The notes under the pieces were generated by a model. The model saw only the letters and a list, made by a program, of their open reading frames with translations, ran no database searches and had not been told where the DNA came from. Below, one piece after another: positions 18,040-26,891 of a stretch of DNA of 64,000 bases (position 1 is its first letter; every line of letters starts with the position of its first letter). Origin of the DNA: E44-bin32 sp041573795. Lineage in GTDB: Bacteria; Chloroflexota; Anaerolineae; Anaerolineales; E44-bin32. A program made the position numbers and the translations under genes. The DNA is taken from NCBI GenBank assembly GCA_041573795.1, contig JBFFQB010000001.1:87629-151628 (forward strand), read 5' to 3'.

Positions 18040-18735
18040 ATGTTTCCAATCAGGGACACAATACGATCACGATCGGTGCCGTTGGCAAACTACGGGATTA
18101 TCGTTGTCAACGTGGTGGTCTTCCTTTTTCAAACTTCTCTGAGCGAACGCGGTTTTTATTTATTGCTGCAGTGGTTTGGTTTGACCCCGGCTGAATTTTC
18201 ACTCTTCTTGCCGCTGCAATGGATCACCATTTTTACTTCCATGTTTATGCATGGGGGCTGGTTCCACCTGATCAGCAACATGTGGATCCTCTTCATCTTC
18301 GGCGATAATGTAGAGGATCGCTTGGGGTCACTACGCTACCTGGTTTTCTACCTATTAGGAGGATCCATTGCGGCTTTGAGCCATGTCTTCTTTTCCCCAA
18401 GTTCAAATCTACCAACCGTTGGCGCAAGTGGCGCGGTAGCGGGTGTGCTGGGAGCATACTTCTTGCTTTACCCGCGGGCGCGTGTTTTGACACTCATCCC
18501 CATCCTTTTCCTGCCCTGGTTTGTAGATCTTCCAGCATTTTTCTTCTTAGGGATATGGTTCCTTTCACAGGTCGCAAACGGCCTCATGGTAGGGGTTGAT
18601 ATGATGACGGGGATTGCCTGGTGGGCGCATATCGGCGGATTTATCTTTGGGCTACTATTAGTTCGCATGTTTGCATCGCGCCAGCCAACAGTCGAGGTGA
18701 CCTACCACCAAGGCCAGCGCTGGCCGCCACAATGA
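18040..18735 (+). CDS. Rhomboid-family intramembrane serine protease
   Basis: A 231-residue polytopic membrane protein. Rhomboids cleave membrane helices within the bilayer using a Ser-His dyad. Six hydrophobic segments are visible. HGGWFHLISNMWILFIFGDNVED (residues 71-93) is the conserved HxxxN region, GASGAVAGVLGAY holds the nucleophile Ser130, and WWAHIGGFIFG holds His197. Substrates are unknown. It follows hsp20 closely on the same strand, separated by a hairpin. Confidence 0.93.
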   Translation: MFPIRDTIRSRSVPLANYGIIVVNVVVFLFQTSLSERGFYLLLQWFGLTPAEFSLFLPLQWITIFTSMFMHGGWFHLISNMWILFIFGDNVEDRLGSLRYLVFYLLGGSIAALSHVFFSPSSNLPTVGASGAVAGVLGAYFLLYPRARVLTLIPILFLPWFVDLPAFFFLGIWFLSQVANGLMVGVDMMTGIAWWAHIGGFIFGLLLVRMFASRQPTVEVTYHQGQRWPPQ

Positions 18736-18858
18736 TGGCCTACATGTTGGTGTATTGTCAGGATTAATTAGATAACCATCATATGATCTACGCGCGATAA
18801 TCGATAATGTCAGCGCAGTTATTTGAAGGCAAATAGGTTCATTTAAAGGATTCAGTCC

Positions 18859-19647
18859 ATGGAAAAATATGATATGACACCAATCGATCTTAACCAGGCA
18901 GATCTCAAGCAACTGACTTCTCTTCCCGGGATTGGTCAGAGTATGGCAAAACGGATCATTGCTGGGCGCCCATACCAAGCTGTTGACGACCTGTTGCAGA
19001 TTAAGGGATTAGGACGGGCTACGCTTGCGCGCATTCGACCGTTTCTTGTGTTGAAGAGCGGAGAACAAGCAGAATCGGGGGAATTGGCCGGAGAAGGAGA
19101 TTCAGGTAAAGCTGGGCAAAGTTCATCTGAACGGCTTTCCCTGAACGATCGCCTCGATAAAATTGCTACAGATCTAATGGATAGATTTCAGGTTTCAAAC
19201 CAGGTTCTGGGATTAGTGATCATAAGTGGAGCCGTTAGCATGATCTTTTCGGTGATCCTCTCGCTTGCTATCCTGATAGGCATTAACCGCACTCTTAATT
19301 TTGGCCGACATTCCTCCGTGCGGGAAATGCGCGTAGAACTGACACAGATGGGTTCACAGCTCGCAGATTTAACGGCCGATTTATCCAGCGTAGATCAGAG
19401 GCTTCAGGCTGTTGAAGGTTTAAGTGGGCGCATGGCCACACTAGAATCGGAATTTGACCAGATTCAGGAGGATGTAGATCGGGCTGTAAAGAGTGTCGAC
19501 AAGCTATCGGAGGATGTCGAACGTATCTCGGAAGATGTGGGGGGCATGCAAGAGCAAGTGACTCGTTTCAGCGGTTTTCTTGAAGGATTGCGCCAAATAA
19601 TTATCGACCTGTTTGAGCCGGTTGATGTAACCCCCTCGGCACAATAA
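18859..19647 (+). CDS. Helix-hairpin-helix, single-pass membrane, coiled-coil protein
   Basis: A 262-residue protein of unknown function. Residues 8-63 are a ComEA-like pair of helix-hairpin-helix motifs (INQADL-type start, LTSLPGIGQSMAKRII, LLQIKGLGRATLARIRPFL), a non-specific DNA-binding fold. One membrane helix lies at about 116-142. Residues 155-245 are predicted coiled coil with many V/L heptads. With the helix-hairpin-helix part before the membrane, it would be cytoplasmic by default, and the coiled coil outside. ComEA has the opposite arrangement. First gene of a three-gene run. Confidence 0.7.
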   Translation: MEKYDMTPIDLNQADLKQLTSLPGIGQSMAKRIIAGRPYQAVDDLLQIKGLGRATLARIRPFLVLKSGEQAESGELAGEGDSGKAGQSSSERLSLNDRLDKIATDLMDRFQVSNQVLGLVIISGAVSMIFSVILSLAILIGINRTLNFGRHSSVREMRVELTQMGSQLADLTADLSSVDQRLQAVEGLSGRMATLESEFDQIQEDVDRAVKSVDKLSEDVERISEDVGGMQEQVTRFSGFLEGLRQIIIDLFEPVDVTPSAQ

Positions 19648-19660
19648 GGAGCTATGTCGA

Positions 19661-20503
19661 ATGACAGAAGAGATGAAATATGAAGCTGTACAAGGTGAAG
19701 AAGTTGAGCGCCGATCTGAGGTGCCCGGGGTGATGCGCAAACTTGGACGTGTCCTGTTCCGAACCTTAGTGGCGATCATCGTAGGTCTCGCCATCGGGAT
19801 TGGCCTTTACTACGGCGCGCTCCGATTATATCGAGAAGCGATCGAGCCCATTCAAGGTTACGGAGACCGCATCCTTGATCTTGAGCGCAGACTGGATCTA
19901 CTCTCGAAGGATATGGAAGTTGAGAGCCAGGAGCTGAATGACAGACAGGCCAGCATTGAAGGCCGTCTTGCGATGCAAGCTGAGGCACTGGCATCCGTGG
20001 AAGCTTTGGTCGATGCGGCCCAAGAAGACTTGCGGGAACAGCGAGGTATTTTGAACGCAGTAGGGGAGCTTGAGGGCCAAGTGGAGGACTTAACGCTTGC
20101 AGTGGACAATGTCTCCTCGCTTGTTGAGCAATTTGAGCTGGAGATTGTGGCCGGCGACCTGACTGCGCAGCGGGTGCATCGCACCGCAACTTACCTTCGA
20201 GCCATGAGTCTGCTCACACGAGCGCAGTTGGAGTTGGATCGGGATAATTATGGTTTCGCCGCAGAGCAAATTGCGGCGGCGAGAGCGATCATGTCCGGGT
20301 TAATTGTTGTCGATGAGACGAGCGGGGAGAGCGTTGGTGATGAGGCCCTTGTGGGGCTGATCCTGGAACGATTGGATGCTGTCTTGTTGGATCTGCCTAG
20401 CCGGCCAGCAGTTGCCGGCGATGGACTCGAAGCGGTTTGGAAGCTATTCATGGAAGCAGTACAACCAGTACAATTAGAACAACCCGAAACGGGAGGCGAA
20501 TGA
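19661..20503 (+). CDS. Single-pass membrane coiled-coil protein
   Basis: A 280-residue protein with no recognised family. An acidic N-terminal stretch is followed by one membrane helix at about residues 33-54 (LVAIIVGLAIGIGLYYGA). A coiled coil follows (about 60-150, heptads of L/V with E/Q/R), then a helical region (165-245) that resembles a TPR-like all-alpha fold (ATYLRAMSLLTRAQLELDRDNYGFAAEQIAAARAIM). It starts 13 bases after the helix-hairpin-helix gene and overlaps the next gene, so the three should form one operon and perhaps one envelope complex. Confidence 0.65.
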   Translation: MTEEMKYEAVQGEEVERRSEVPGVMRKLGRVLFRTLVAIIVGLAIGIGLYYGALRLYREAIEPIQGYGDRILDLERRLDLLSKDMEVESQELNDRQASIEGRLAMQAEALASVEALVDAAQEDLREQRGILNAVGELEGQVEDLTLAVDNVSSLVEQFELEIVAGDLTAQRVHRTATYLRAMSLLTRAQLELDRDNYGFAAEQIAAARAIMSGLIVVDETSGESVGDEALVGLILERLDAVLLDLPSRPAVAGDGLEAVWKLFMEAVQPVQLEQPETGGE

Positions 20504-21147
20504 TGCAAGAACAGGATGATCAAGGTCTTCAGCCAGAAAGCCCTAAGCCTGATGTTGCAGGCGAACCCGAGCCATTTGTGGCCTCAACGGCGGAACCCGT
20601 CCTTGAGGAACCTAAGCTTCCGCCAAAGCGCTTGAGGCGAGCACTGCTCTGGGCACTTAGCCTGGTTGTCATCCTTGCTGCTGGTGTGATTCTGACATGG
20701 ACTCTTCGTGTTCAACCACAGGCTGTAGCCCTTGCCGATGCGGAAGCCGAAATCCTCTCGGCACAGGATCAGATCAATGCACAAAGCGCTGAACTGGAGA
20801 AATTACGACCACTGGTTGATCAAAACGAACAACTAATAGAAGAACTGTCCCTTTCAAAAGCCCATCTAGATTTGTTAAATGTCTTGGTGGATGTGACAAC
20901 AGCGCAACTGGCCTTGGCCCAAGAGGACGATATCGCCGCTCTGGCCGCCTTGACCGGTACCGATGCAAACCTCGCTATGCTGGAAGCCACACTTGATGGT
21001 TCAAATGCGGAAGAAGTGCGCGAAATGAGCAGTCGGTTGCAGCTTGTACTCGAAGAAGTGGAGAGTGATGCCTTCGCGGCTCGGCGCGATCTAGAGATAC
21101 TAGCCAATAACTTATTAGCACTGGAAAGAGTCTTATTCGGCGACTAG
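20503..21147 (+). CDS. Single-pass membrane coiled-coil protein
   Basis: About 214 residues, no recognised family. A Pro/Glu-rich cytoplasmic N terminus, one membrane helix (RALLWALSLVVILAAGVILTW), then a coiled coil (ALADAEAEILSAQDQINAQSAELEKLRPLVDQNEQLIEEL) and an all-alpha tail. The layout matches the gene before it, so the two may be distant paralogs. The ATG at 20503 shares its A with the preceding TGA (TGATG) and lies 6 bases after GGGAGG. A longer frame upstream overlaps the previous gene and is not needed. A strong terminator ends the operon. Confidence 0.65.
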   Translation: MQEQDDQGLQPESPKPDVAGEPEPFVASTAEPVLEEPKLPPKRLRRALLWALSLVVILAAGVILTWTLRVQPQAVALADAEAEILSAQDQINAQSAELEKLRPLVDQNEQLIEELSLSKAHLDLLNVLVDVTTAQLALAQEDDIAALAALTGTDANLAMLEATLDGSNAEEVREMSSRLQLVLEEVESDAFAARRDLEILANNLLALERVLFGD

Positions 21148-21161
21148 CAGTTGCCTCGATC

Positions 21162-21199
21162 AAAAAACTCCACAGCCATTAATCGCTGTGGAGTTTTTT
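21162..21199. terminator. Bidirectional intrinsic terminator
   Basis: A 15-bp perfect inverted repeat, A6-CTCCACAGC against GCTGTGGAG-T6, with an 8-base loop. It has T runs on both strands and lies between convergent genes, so it should end both the coiled-coil operon and the htrA transcript. A second weaker inverted repeat (TGCCACA/TGTGGCA, 21203-21226) lies beside it. Confidence 0.93.
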
Positions 21200-21249
21200 A
21201 TTTGCCACACCCAGCTGGCTGTGGCAGAAAGGAAAGGCTGACTATTTGA

Positions 21250-22467
21250 CTATGGTCGCGCCCCGGCGGTGAGCTCGAGCTCCAACTCCTCGTTATCGCG
21301 TACTATCGTTAATGTAACAACCTGGCCTACTTCGATATTCTTGAAAAGATAGGAGATTAGGTCGTCGTAACGCTGGACGGGATAACCATCAATGGCAGTG
21401 ATCAAATCCCCTCCGACAAGCAAACCCGGGATATCACTCTCGCTCTGACCGCCGCGCAATCCCGCCCTATCAGCGGGACCATTGCGTACGACTTCGGTGA
21501 TATACGCACCAGAAGTGTTGCTTCCAAACCCAAGCGCTTCCAAGGTCTTTAAGTTCCAAAAAGTATCATTCAAACTCGAAATTCCTAGATAGGGATAATC
21601 GTATTTGCCATTTTCGATCAAGCTCGGGGCGACGCGGCGCAGGATATTTACCGGAATGGCAAAACTGACACCAGAATTGACCGCACTGCCTTCCACCGAG
21701 AAAGCCTCTGTTTGGATCGCCCGGTTTATACCTACAACCTGGCCATTTAAATTCAGCAAGGGACCGCCAGAATTTCCGGGGTTGATGGCAGCATCAGTTT
21801 GGATCAGATCCCCAGCTGAAAAGCTGCCTCCGCCCGGCGCCCGGCGCTCAGAATCGAGTGTGCGCCCGATGGCCGATACAATTCCAACCGTCATTGTGCC
21901 TGAAAGGCCAAATGGGTTGCCGATGGCAACAACGAATTGTCCAACGGAAACGAGATCTGAATCTCCTAGAGGCAGCGGAACGAGAAACGGCTCAGGGACA
22001 TTCACCTTGAGAACAGCGAGGTCCGAATCGGGATCGGTGCCGAGCAAGGTAGCCCACGATTTAATCCCGGTGGGGAGGTCTACCTCGATTTCAACGGCAT
22101 TTTCGATTACATGCTGATTGGTTACGATGTGGCCTTGTTTGTCGATCACGAACCCAGATCCTTGGCCGCTGGGGATCGCTTCATCGTGCGGTGGACCGAC
22201 ATCAGCGTAGGCCCATATCGTTACCACGCCCGGGCTGATATTGCTATATAGGCTGGTGAGATCACCCTCAATCAAGGGCCCTGCATTCTCGATAACTGGG
22301 GCGGGGAGGGTGAAATCCGGGGCAGGTTGTGCGGGGAGTGGTGTGGTGGGGGCATTGGTTGGTTGCAGCTGTATCGGGATCAAACCTGAAAGGCTACACG
22401 CCAGGCTTGTCACTAGCAGAGTGCTTATCACGACGAATGAAGCTCTTTTTCTAACCATATCCACCAT
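21250..22467 (-). CDS. HtrA/DegP-like S1C serine protease with PDZ domain
   Basis: About 405 residues. An N-terminal hydrophobic segment ends in TSLAC, a possible lipobox, and is followed by a Thr/Pro-rich linker. The trypsin-like domain has the full triad: His in IVTNQHVIENA (about 119), Asp in DSDLAVLKV (about 149) and Ser in NPGNSGGPLL (about 233). A single PDZ domain forms the C terminus (GLLVGGDLITAIDGYPVQRYDDL). It should degrade or refold damaged envelope proteins. The start could be 22479 (TTG), 22467 (ATG) or 22458 (ATG); I chose 22467. Confidence 0.9.
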   Translation of the reverse strand: MVDMVRKRASFVVISTLLVTSLACSLSGLIPIQLQPTNAPTTPLPAQPAPDFTLPAPVIENAGPLIEGDLTSLYSNISPGVVTIWAYADVGPPHDEAIPSGQGSGFVIDKQGHIVTNQHVIENAVEIEVDLPTGIKSWATLLGTDPDSDLAVLKVNVPEPFLVPLPLGDSDLVSVGQFVVAIGNPFGLSGTMTVGIVSAIGRTLDSERRAPGGGSFSAGDLIQTDAAINPGNSGGPLLNLNGQVVGINRAIQTEAFSVEGSAVNSGVSFAIPVNILRRVAPSLIENGKYDYPYLGISSLNDTFWNLKTLEALGFGSNTSGAYITEVVRNGPADRAGLRGGQSESDIPGLLVGGDLITAIDGYPVQRYDDLISYLFKNIEVGQVVTLTIVRDNEELELELTAGARP

Positions 22468-22489
22468 GTCCTCGACCAACCCATCTCAC

Positions 22490-23410
22490 TTATGTTTTGC
22501 GTAGAGTTTTAAGTTCTTCGTACAGCTCACGTTCTCGCTTGGATAGCTTGCTCGGGATCTCTATCCTTAGTTCCGCAAATAGGTCTCCATGCCGGGATTT
22601 TGATTTCAAATGAGGCATCCCGCGTCCTTTCAATCGAAAAGTCTGTCCTGGTTGACTACCAGCAGGGATCGTGAGCATAACATCACCGACCGGTGTGGGC
22701 ACGCGGACTTCACCGCCGAGAACGGCAGTCAATAATTCGACGCTTACCGCTGTATACAGTTCATCACCCTTGCGCTTGAAGCGAGCATCTTTTGCGACCT
22801 GGACGAGCAGGTAGAGATCTCCTGATTGGCGTCCGCTCTCCTCACCCCTCCCACTAATCCGTACTCTCGTGCCGTTGCGAGCCCCCGGAGGGATCTTTAC
22901 TTCAAGCCGTTTTCCATTGCGCTGGATCGTTCGAGAGGTCCCAGTATAAGCCTCCTGCAATGAGATGGTGATTGGATGTTCGATGTCGCGACCTCGCATG
23001 CGACGGGAACTATCCATGCCAGGGCCGGAGGGATTGATTCCGCCAAAAATACTGGTGAAGAAATCGGAAAAACCACCCATCATATCGCCCAGGTCGCCGA
23101 CCTCGACGCGTACGCCTCCGCCGGGGAATCCGGAGGTCCACTGGGACCAATCAAATCCGCCTGGCTGGCCACCGGTGCGTTCCCAGGCACGATAGGATGA
23201 GCCCAGCTGGTCATACTTGGCGCGCTTCTCAGGATCACCGAGCACCTCATAGGCTTCGTTGATCTCTTTGAAGCGGGATTCCGCTTGATTGTCGCCCGGG
23301 TTCTTGTCAGGGTGAAGCTCTAAGGCGAGTTTGCGATATTTTCGCTTAATATCATCGGCGCTAGCTTTACGGTCGACGCCGAGGATTTTGTAATAATCTT
23401 TGTAATCCAT
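22490..23410 (-). CDS. DnaJ-class co-chaperone (CbpA-like)
   Basis: 306 residues: a J domain at 1-70 with the HPD motif (LALELHPDKNPGD), a Gly/Phe-rich linker, and the C-terminal substrate-binding domain (EHPITISLQEAYTGTSRTIQ, IPPGARNGTRVRISG). The zinc-finger domain of DnaJ proper is missing, as in CbpA. It stimulates Hsp70 ATPase and delivers substrates. The ATG at 23410 precedes the conserved DYYKILGV; a longer frame upstream is not supported. It lies just upstream of htrA on the same strand, so the two are probably co-transcribed for protein quality control. Confidence 0.92.
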   Translation of the reverse strand: MDYKDYYKILGVDRKASADDIKRKYRKLALELHPDKNPGDNQAESRFKEINEAYEVLGDPEKRAKYDQLGSSYRAWERTGGQPGGFDWSQWTSGFPGGGVRVEVGDLGDMMGGFSDFFTSIFGGINPSGPGMDSSRRMRGRDIEHPITISLQEAYTGTSRTIQRNGKRLEVKIPPGARNGTRVRISGRGEESGRQSGDLYLLVQVAKDARFKRKGDELYTAVSVELLTAVLGGEVRVPTPVGDVMLTIPAGSQPGQTFRLKGRGMPHLKSKSRHGDLFAELRIEIPSKLSKRERELYEELKTLRKT

Positions 23411-23544
23411 TTTTTTACACCTACTTCGATTGTAAGCGGGCGTGGGAAAGCAAGTCAAGAATATGGCCGGGATCTAATGGGAATCTAATATTCACTGCGG
23501 AAGCTGGCCAAAGTGGGTGATATTCAGGCGTAGGTGATCCGTGC

Positions 23545-23550
23545 TATGAT
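23545..23550 (+). promoter_or_regulatory. -10 box spaced for a leaderless mRNA
   Basis: TATGAT ends exactly 6 bases before the ATG at 23557, and there is no ribosome site. The same spacing occurs at 11333 and 60365. Confidence 0.45.
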
Positions 23551-23556
23551 AGCTGC

Positions 23557-24726
23557 ATGGTGCCGGCAGCGAAGCTAGAACGAATCCTTGTTGTCGATGA
23601 AGATCCCGACGTTCTCCATCTTCTGGGACAGCAGATACTTGAACCGATGGGATATAAGCTTGCCACCGCGAGTGATGGCGCTACGGCTATTCAGCATGCA
23701 TTGCAGTTTGGGCCCGACATTATCATCGCCAGCCTCACCTTGCCGGGCTTGAGCGGCAAGGATCTGCTCGTGGCATTGCGTTCTCAGGGTACCAATGTTC
23801 CCATGTTGGTTACAGCACCAAAAGGGATGGAAAGCGATGCGATCCAAGCCTTTCGCCTGGGGGCTCATGATTACCTCAGCAAGCCATTACGAGAAGCTGA
23901 GGTTGTTTCAGCATTGGAGCGCGTGATTAAAGAAATCCGCTTGAGGCAGGAGCATCGCCAGCTTGCAGAACAGCTCGCCGAAAGCAATCGCCAGCTTGAG
24001 CGGCGAGTCCGGGAGCTGACAACCCTTTTTGGACTCGGCAAGACTGTGACCTCGACGACCAATCAGTCCCAACTCTTTTCAAAGCTGATTGAGGGTAGTT
24101 TGTATGTGACCGAAGCCGACATGGGTTGGGTTTTAGTCCGCAGCGAGGATTCTGATCAATTGATCCTGCGTGCTGAGCGTCAATTACCTGAGAGGATGGC
24201 GCCAAAACTACAGAAACCGTTTGATGATGGCGTAAGCTCGTTGGTGATGCTGTCGGGCGAGACGCTTGCGATCCAGGGTGAGGGCTTGGCAAAATTCAAA
24301 CTCGCCCAATTTTGCTCGACAGCGTTGATTGCGCCAGTGAAGGTGAAGGATCAACCCATTGGTGTAATCGGCGTGGCCAGGCAGCACGAGCGACCATTTA
24401 CAGAGCGTCAACAGGTGATGTTGGAAGCCGTTGCTGATTATGCTTCCATCTCGTTGGTGAATGCACGACTATTCCAGGCGCTGGAAGATCGAGCAAAACG
24501 CCTTGAACGTGAGATCCGAAAATCTAGCGCAGAAGTACAGAATGACCAATTGTGGCTGTCAGAAGTCCATCGAAGCCTTCGTGCGGCCTATGCAGAGATT
24601 GAAGCCTTGGCAGGAGCGCAGAAGAATGAAAAAAGTGCCGAGCAACTTAAACTGGTTCGCCGAGATATCGAATCGGTTTTAGAACGGATCGACGATATCC
24701 AAGAGGCGAAAGATAATCCCTCGTAA
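23557..24726 (+). CDS. Receiver-GAF protein lacking the phospho-acceptor Asp
   Basis: A 389-residue protein: a receiver domain (8-125), a short coiled coil (about 130-155), a GAF domain (about 160-310) and a C-terminal coiled coil. The receiver keeps the acidic pair DED at 14-16, the Thr in LVTAPKG and the Lys in YLSKPLRE. The residue that should be phosphorylated is Ser59 (IIIASLTLPGLSG, codon AGC) instead of Asp. It is therefore probably a phosphorylation-independent receiver or scaffold. There is no output domain. It lies 77 bases upstream of a receiver-GAF-PAS kinase and is likely its partner. Confidence 0.85.
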   Translation: MVPAAKLERILVVDEDPDVLHLLGQQILEPMGYKLATASDGATAIQHALQFGPDIIIASLTLPGLSGKDLLVALRSQGTNVPMLVTAPKGMESDAIQAFRLGAHDYLSKPLREAEVVSALERVIKEIRLRQEHRQLAEQLAESNRQLERRVRELTTLFGLGKTVTSTTNQSQLFSKLIEGSLYVTEADMGWVLVRSEDSDQLILRAERQLPERMAPKLQKPFDDGVSSLVMLSGETLAIQGEGLAKFKLAQFCSTALIAPVKVKDQPIGVIGVARQHERPFTERQQVMLEAVADYASISLVNARLFQALEDRAKRLEREIRKSSAEVQNDQLWLSEVHRSLRAAYAEIEALAGAQKNEKSAEQLKLVRRDIESVLERIDDIQEAKDNPS

Positions 24727-24803
24727 GAGATAGCGGGGATCATAAGCTTCGAGTTTCCCATGAGCGACTGGACAATTTTTAGCAATTCGATGGGGGTATA
24801 TTC

Positions 24804-26720
24804 GTGACCGGCGAACTTGTTTTAGTTGCAGACGATAGCGGCGAGGTCCGTCGTTTTCTCGAGGAGCGGGTCCTCATCCCTGCGGGTTATCGTGTTCGCT
24901 CTGTTGGTGATGGAATGTCAGCGCTCGCGTTAGCGCAGGAACTCGACCCGGATGTTGTTATCACCGACCATCAGATGCCAAACCTGACGGGTTTGCAGCT
25001 GATTGAGCGGCTACGGAAAAAATCACCCCAAACACCAGTCATCCTTATCAGCAGCGAGGGATCAGAATTGATGGCGATTGAAGCCAATCGGGCTGGTGCT
25101 GCTGATTTCCTGGTCAAGCCCTTTCCAGCGGATACGATGCTCGATTCACTCCAGCGGGTACTGGGACGTTCGCTTAAGGCCGTGACCCGTCCAACCGGTG
25201 CAACGCCTCCGCAGCTAGAAGCCGATTTGCAACGGCGATTGCATGAATTGGAGACCTTGGCGCGCATCGGACGTACCGTTACTGCAATGCTCAACGTGGA
25301 TGAGGTGCTTCGGACAGTCGTAGAAGAGGCAGTTCACCTTACAGGTGCAGAAGAGGGAAGCTTGCTGCTGCTGGATAAAGAGAATGGTGAGCTGTACATG
25401 CGGGCATCTAAGAATTTTGATGATGATTTTGCCAGTGCCTTCAGATTACACGTTCGCGATTCGCTTGCCGGTCAAGTGATCAAGACCGGAAAACCGATCC
25501 TGCTCGATGAGCGCTCGCCACAGAAAATCAAGACTGCCTACCTGGTTCACTCCCTAATTTATGTCCCCATGCAAGTACGCGGAAAAACGATCGGAGTGTT
25601 AGGAGTTGACAACCGCAAAGCAGGAAGGGTGCTCAGCCAACAAGATGTAACCGTCATGATGGCTATGGCTGACTACGCGGCGATCGCGATTGAAAATGCA
25701 CAACTCTATTACCGCACCGAAAGTGAACGACGCAAACTAGAAACAGTGATCCGGGATACCCGCAGCGGGGTTATTGTGGTTGATCCAGAGTATCGCGTGA
25801 TGCTGCTGAATCAGACAGCCAAAGAGGCGTTCCGGGTAAGAGGTGAATATTTCGGCCACTCCATTGCAGAGGTCTTTGACCACTCCCATTTGCTTGAGGT
25901 TATTCGATCTGGAACAGGGTCGCCCCGGCGGGAAGAAGTCGGCGTCGCGGATGGGAGAATCTTCAGCGTTCAGAAAAGCTCGATTAACGGGGTTGGCTAT
26001 TCTATTGTGATGCATGACATCACGCATCTGAAAGATCTGGATCGGATCAAATCGGAATTTGTGACCACGGTTTCGCATGATTTGCGCTCACCGCTCACGG
26101 CGATATTGGGTTACGTGGAATTGATTGAGCGGGCGGGGCCGCTGACAGCACAGCAGGAAGATTTTGTTGGACGTGTTCGTATCAGTGTTGAGCAGATCGC
26201 GGATCTGGTCAGCGATTTATTGGATCTTGGCCGGATCGAATCAGGATTAGACACGACCAAAGAGCGGACACCGATGGCTGTGCTCATCCATTATGCTCTT
26301 GACAATTTTCGCAACCGAATTATGGATAAAGGGCTGCGTTTAGAGCCCAAAATACAGGATGGCCTGCCATTTATCCATGGGGATCCGATTCGATTACGAC
26401 AACTGGTTGACAATTTGCTAGAGAACGCCATGAAGTACACGCCCTCTGAAGGGACGATTTTTGTTGAGGCCGAGTCAGAAGATAACCAAGTCATCCTGCG
26501 CGTTCGTGATACCGGACCCGGAATACCGTCTCAAGATCAGCCATTCCTTTTCGATAAATTCTTCCGAGCCAGCAATGCACCTGAGGATGCGCCCGGAACA
26601 GGTCTGGGTTTGTCGATTGTGAAATCAATTGTGGATCAGCATGAAGGTCGAATCTGGGTCGAATCTGAGCTGGGGAAGGGCGCCACGTTCATCGTTGTGC
26701 TGCCGGCACTTCCGGTATAA
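24804..26720 (+). CDS. Hybrid sensor kinase: receiver-GAF-PAS-HisKA-HATPase
   Basis: 638 residues. An intact N-terminal receiver (Asp55 in VVITDHQMPNLTG, Lys in FLVKPFP) is followed by GAF (about 150-305), PAS (about 315-410), HisKA with TVSHDLRSPLTAILGY (His425) and HATPase_c with LLENAMKYTPSEG, DTGPGIP and GTGLGLS. The receiver sits at the N terminus, so it probably receives phosphate from another kinase and tunes this one. The start is GTG, with GGGGG 7 to 8 bases upstream. No membrane segment is seen. Confidence 0.9.
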   Translation: MTGELVLVADDSGEVRRFLEERVLIPAGYRVRSVGDGMSALALAQELDPDVVITDHQMPNLTGLQLIERLRKKSPQTPVILISSEGSELMAIEANRAGAADFLVKPFPADTMLDSLQRVLGRSLKAVTRPTGATPPQLEADLQRRLHELETLARIGRTVTAMLNVDEVLRTVVEEAVHLTGAEEGSLLLLDKENGELYMRASKNFDDDFASAFRLHVRDSLAGQVIKTGKPILLDERSPQKIKTAYLVHSLIYVPMQVRGKTIGVLGVDNRKAGRVLSQQDVTVMMAMADYAAIAIENAQLYYRTESERRKLETVIRDTRSGVIVVDPEYRVMLLNQTAKEAFRVRGEYFGHSIAEVFDHSHLLEVIRSGTGSPRREEVGVADGRIFSVQKSSINGVGYSIVMHDITHLKDLDRIKSEFVTTVSHDLRSPLTAILGYVELIERAGPLTAQQEDFVGRVRISVEQIADLVSDLLDLGRIESGLDTTKERTPMAVLIHYALDNFRNRIMDKGLRLEPKIQDGLPFIHGDPIRLRQLVDNLLENAMKYTPSEGTIFVEAESEDNQVILRVRDTGPGIPSQDQPFLFDKFFRASNAPEDAPGTGLGLSIVKSIVDQHEGRIWVESELGKGATFIVVLPALPV

Positions 26721-26744
26721 GGAGTGAGGAACGGAATTAAAGTT

Positions 26745-26771
26745 GAAACGCTGCCAAGCCGGCAGCGTTTC
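26745..26771 (+). terminator. Terminator after the receiver-GAF-PAS kinase gene
   Basis: An 11-bp perfect stem, GAAACGCTGCC against GGCAGCGTTTC, with a 5-base loop, followed by a weak T-rich stretch. Confidence 0.75.
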
Positions 26772-26780
26772 AGTTCTTTA

Positions 26781-26881
26781 AAAAGCGCCTCCGCCGGGGC
26801 GGTGAGGGGGGTAACCCGACGGAGGCCTTCGCCAAAGGAGGAGACAGCGATGAGCATAGGGGTGCTCCGTCTCTCGTCTCC
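26781..26881 (-). ncRNA. Possible ~100-nt small RNA on the minus strand
   Basis: Read on the minus strand, a TATTAT box (26888-26893) stands just upstream of a structured stretch. GGAGAC/GTCTCC (26881-26876 with 26845-26840) encloses GAGCA/TGCTC. A small CCTT/AAGG hairpin (26838-26826) is next. Last comes GCCTCCG/CGGAGGC (26826-26820 with 26793-26787), followed by GCTTTTT, a good intrinsic terminator. No minus-strand gene lies upstream to need it. No known RNA family is recognised (not SRP, 6S or RNase P). The plus strand reads equally well as a leader-peptide region (next entry). Confidence 0.35.
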
Positions 26882-26891
26882 GGCGTTATAA
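26850..26891 (+). CDS. Possible 13-codon leader peptide
   Basis: ATG at 26850 opens a 13-codon frame (MSIGVLRLSSPAL, stop TAA). It lies 8 bases after GGAGG within AAAGGAGGAGA, the best ribosome site in this part of the window. The ribosome site can pair with CCTT just upstream (CCTTcgccAAAGG). It could be a leader peptide for the nuclease gene at 27053, or chance within the structured element. Confidence 0.25.
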   Translation: MSIGVLRLSSPAL

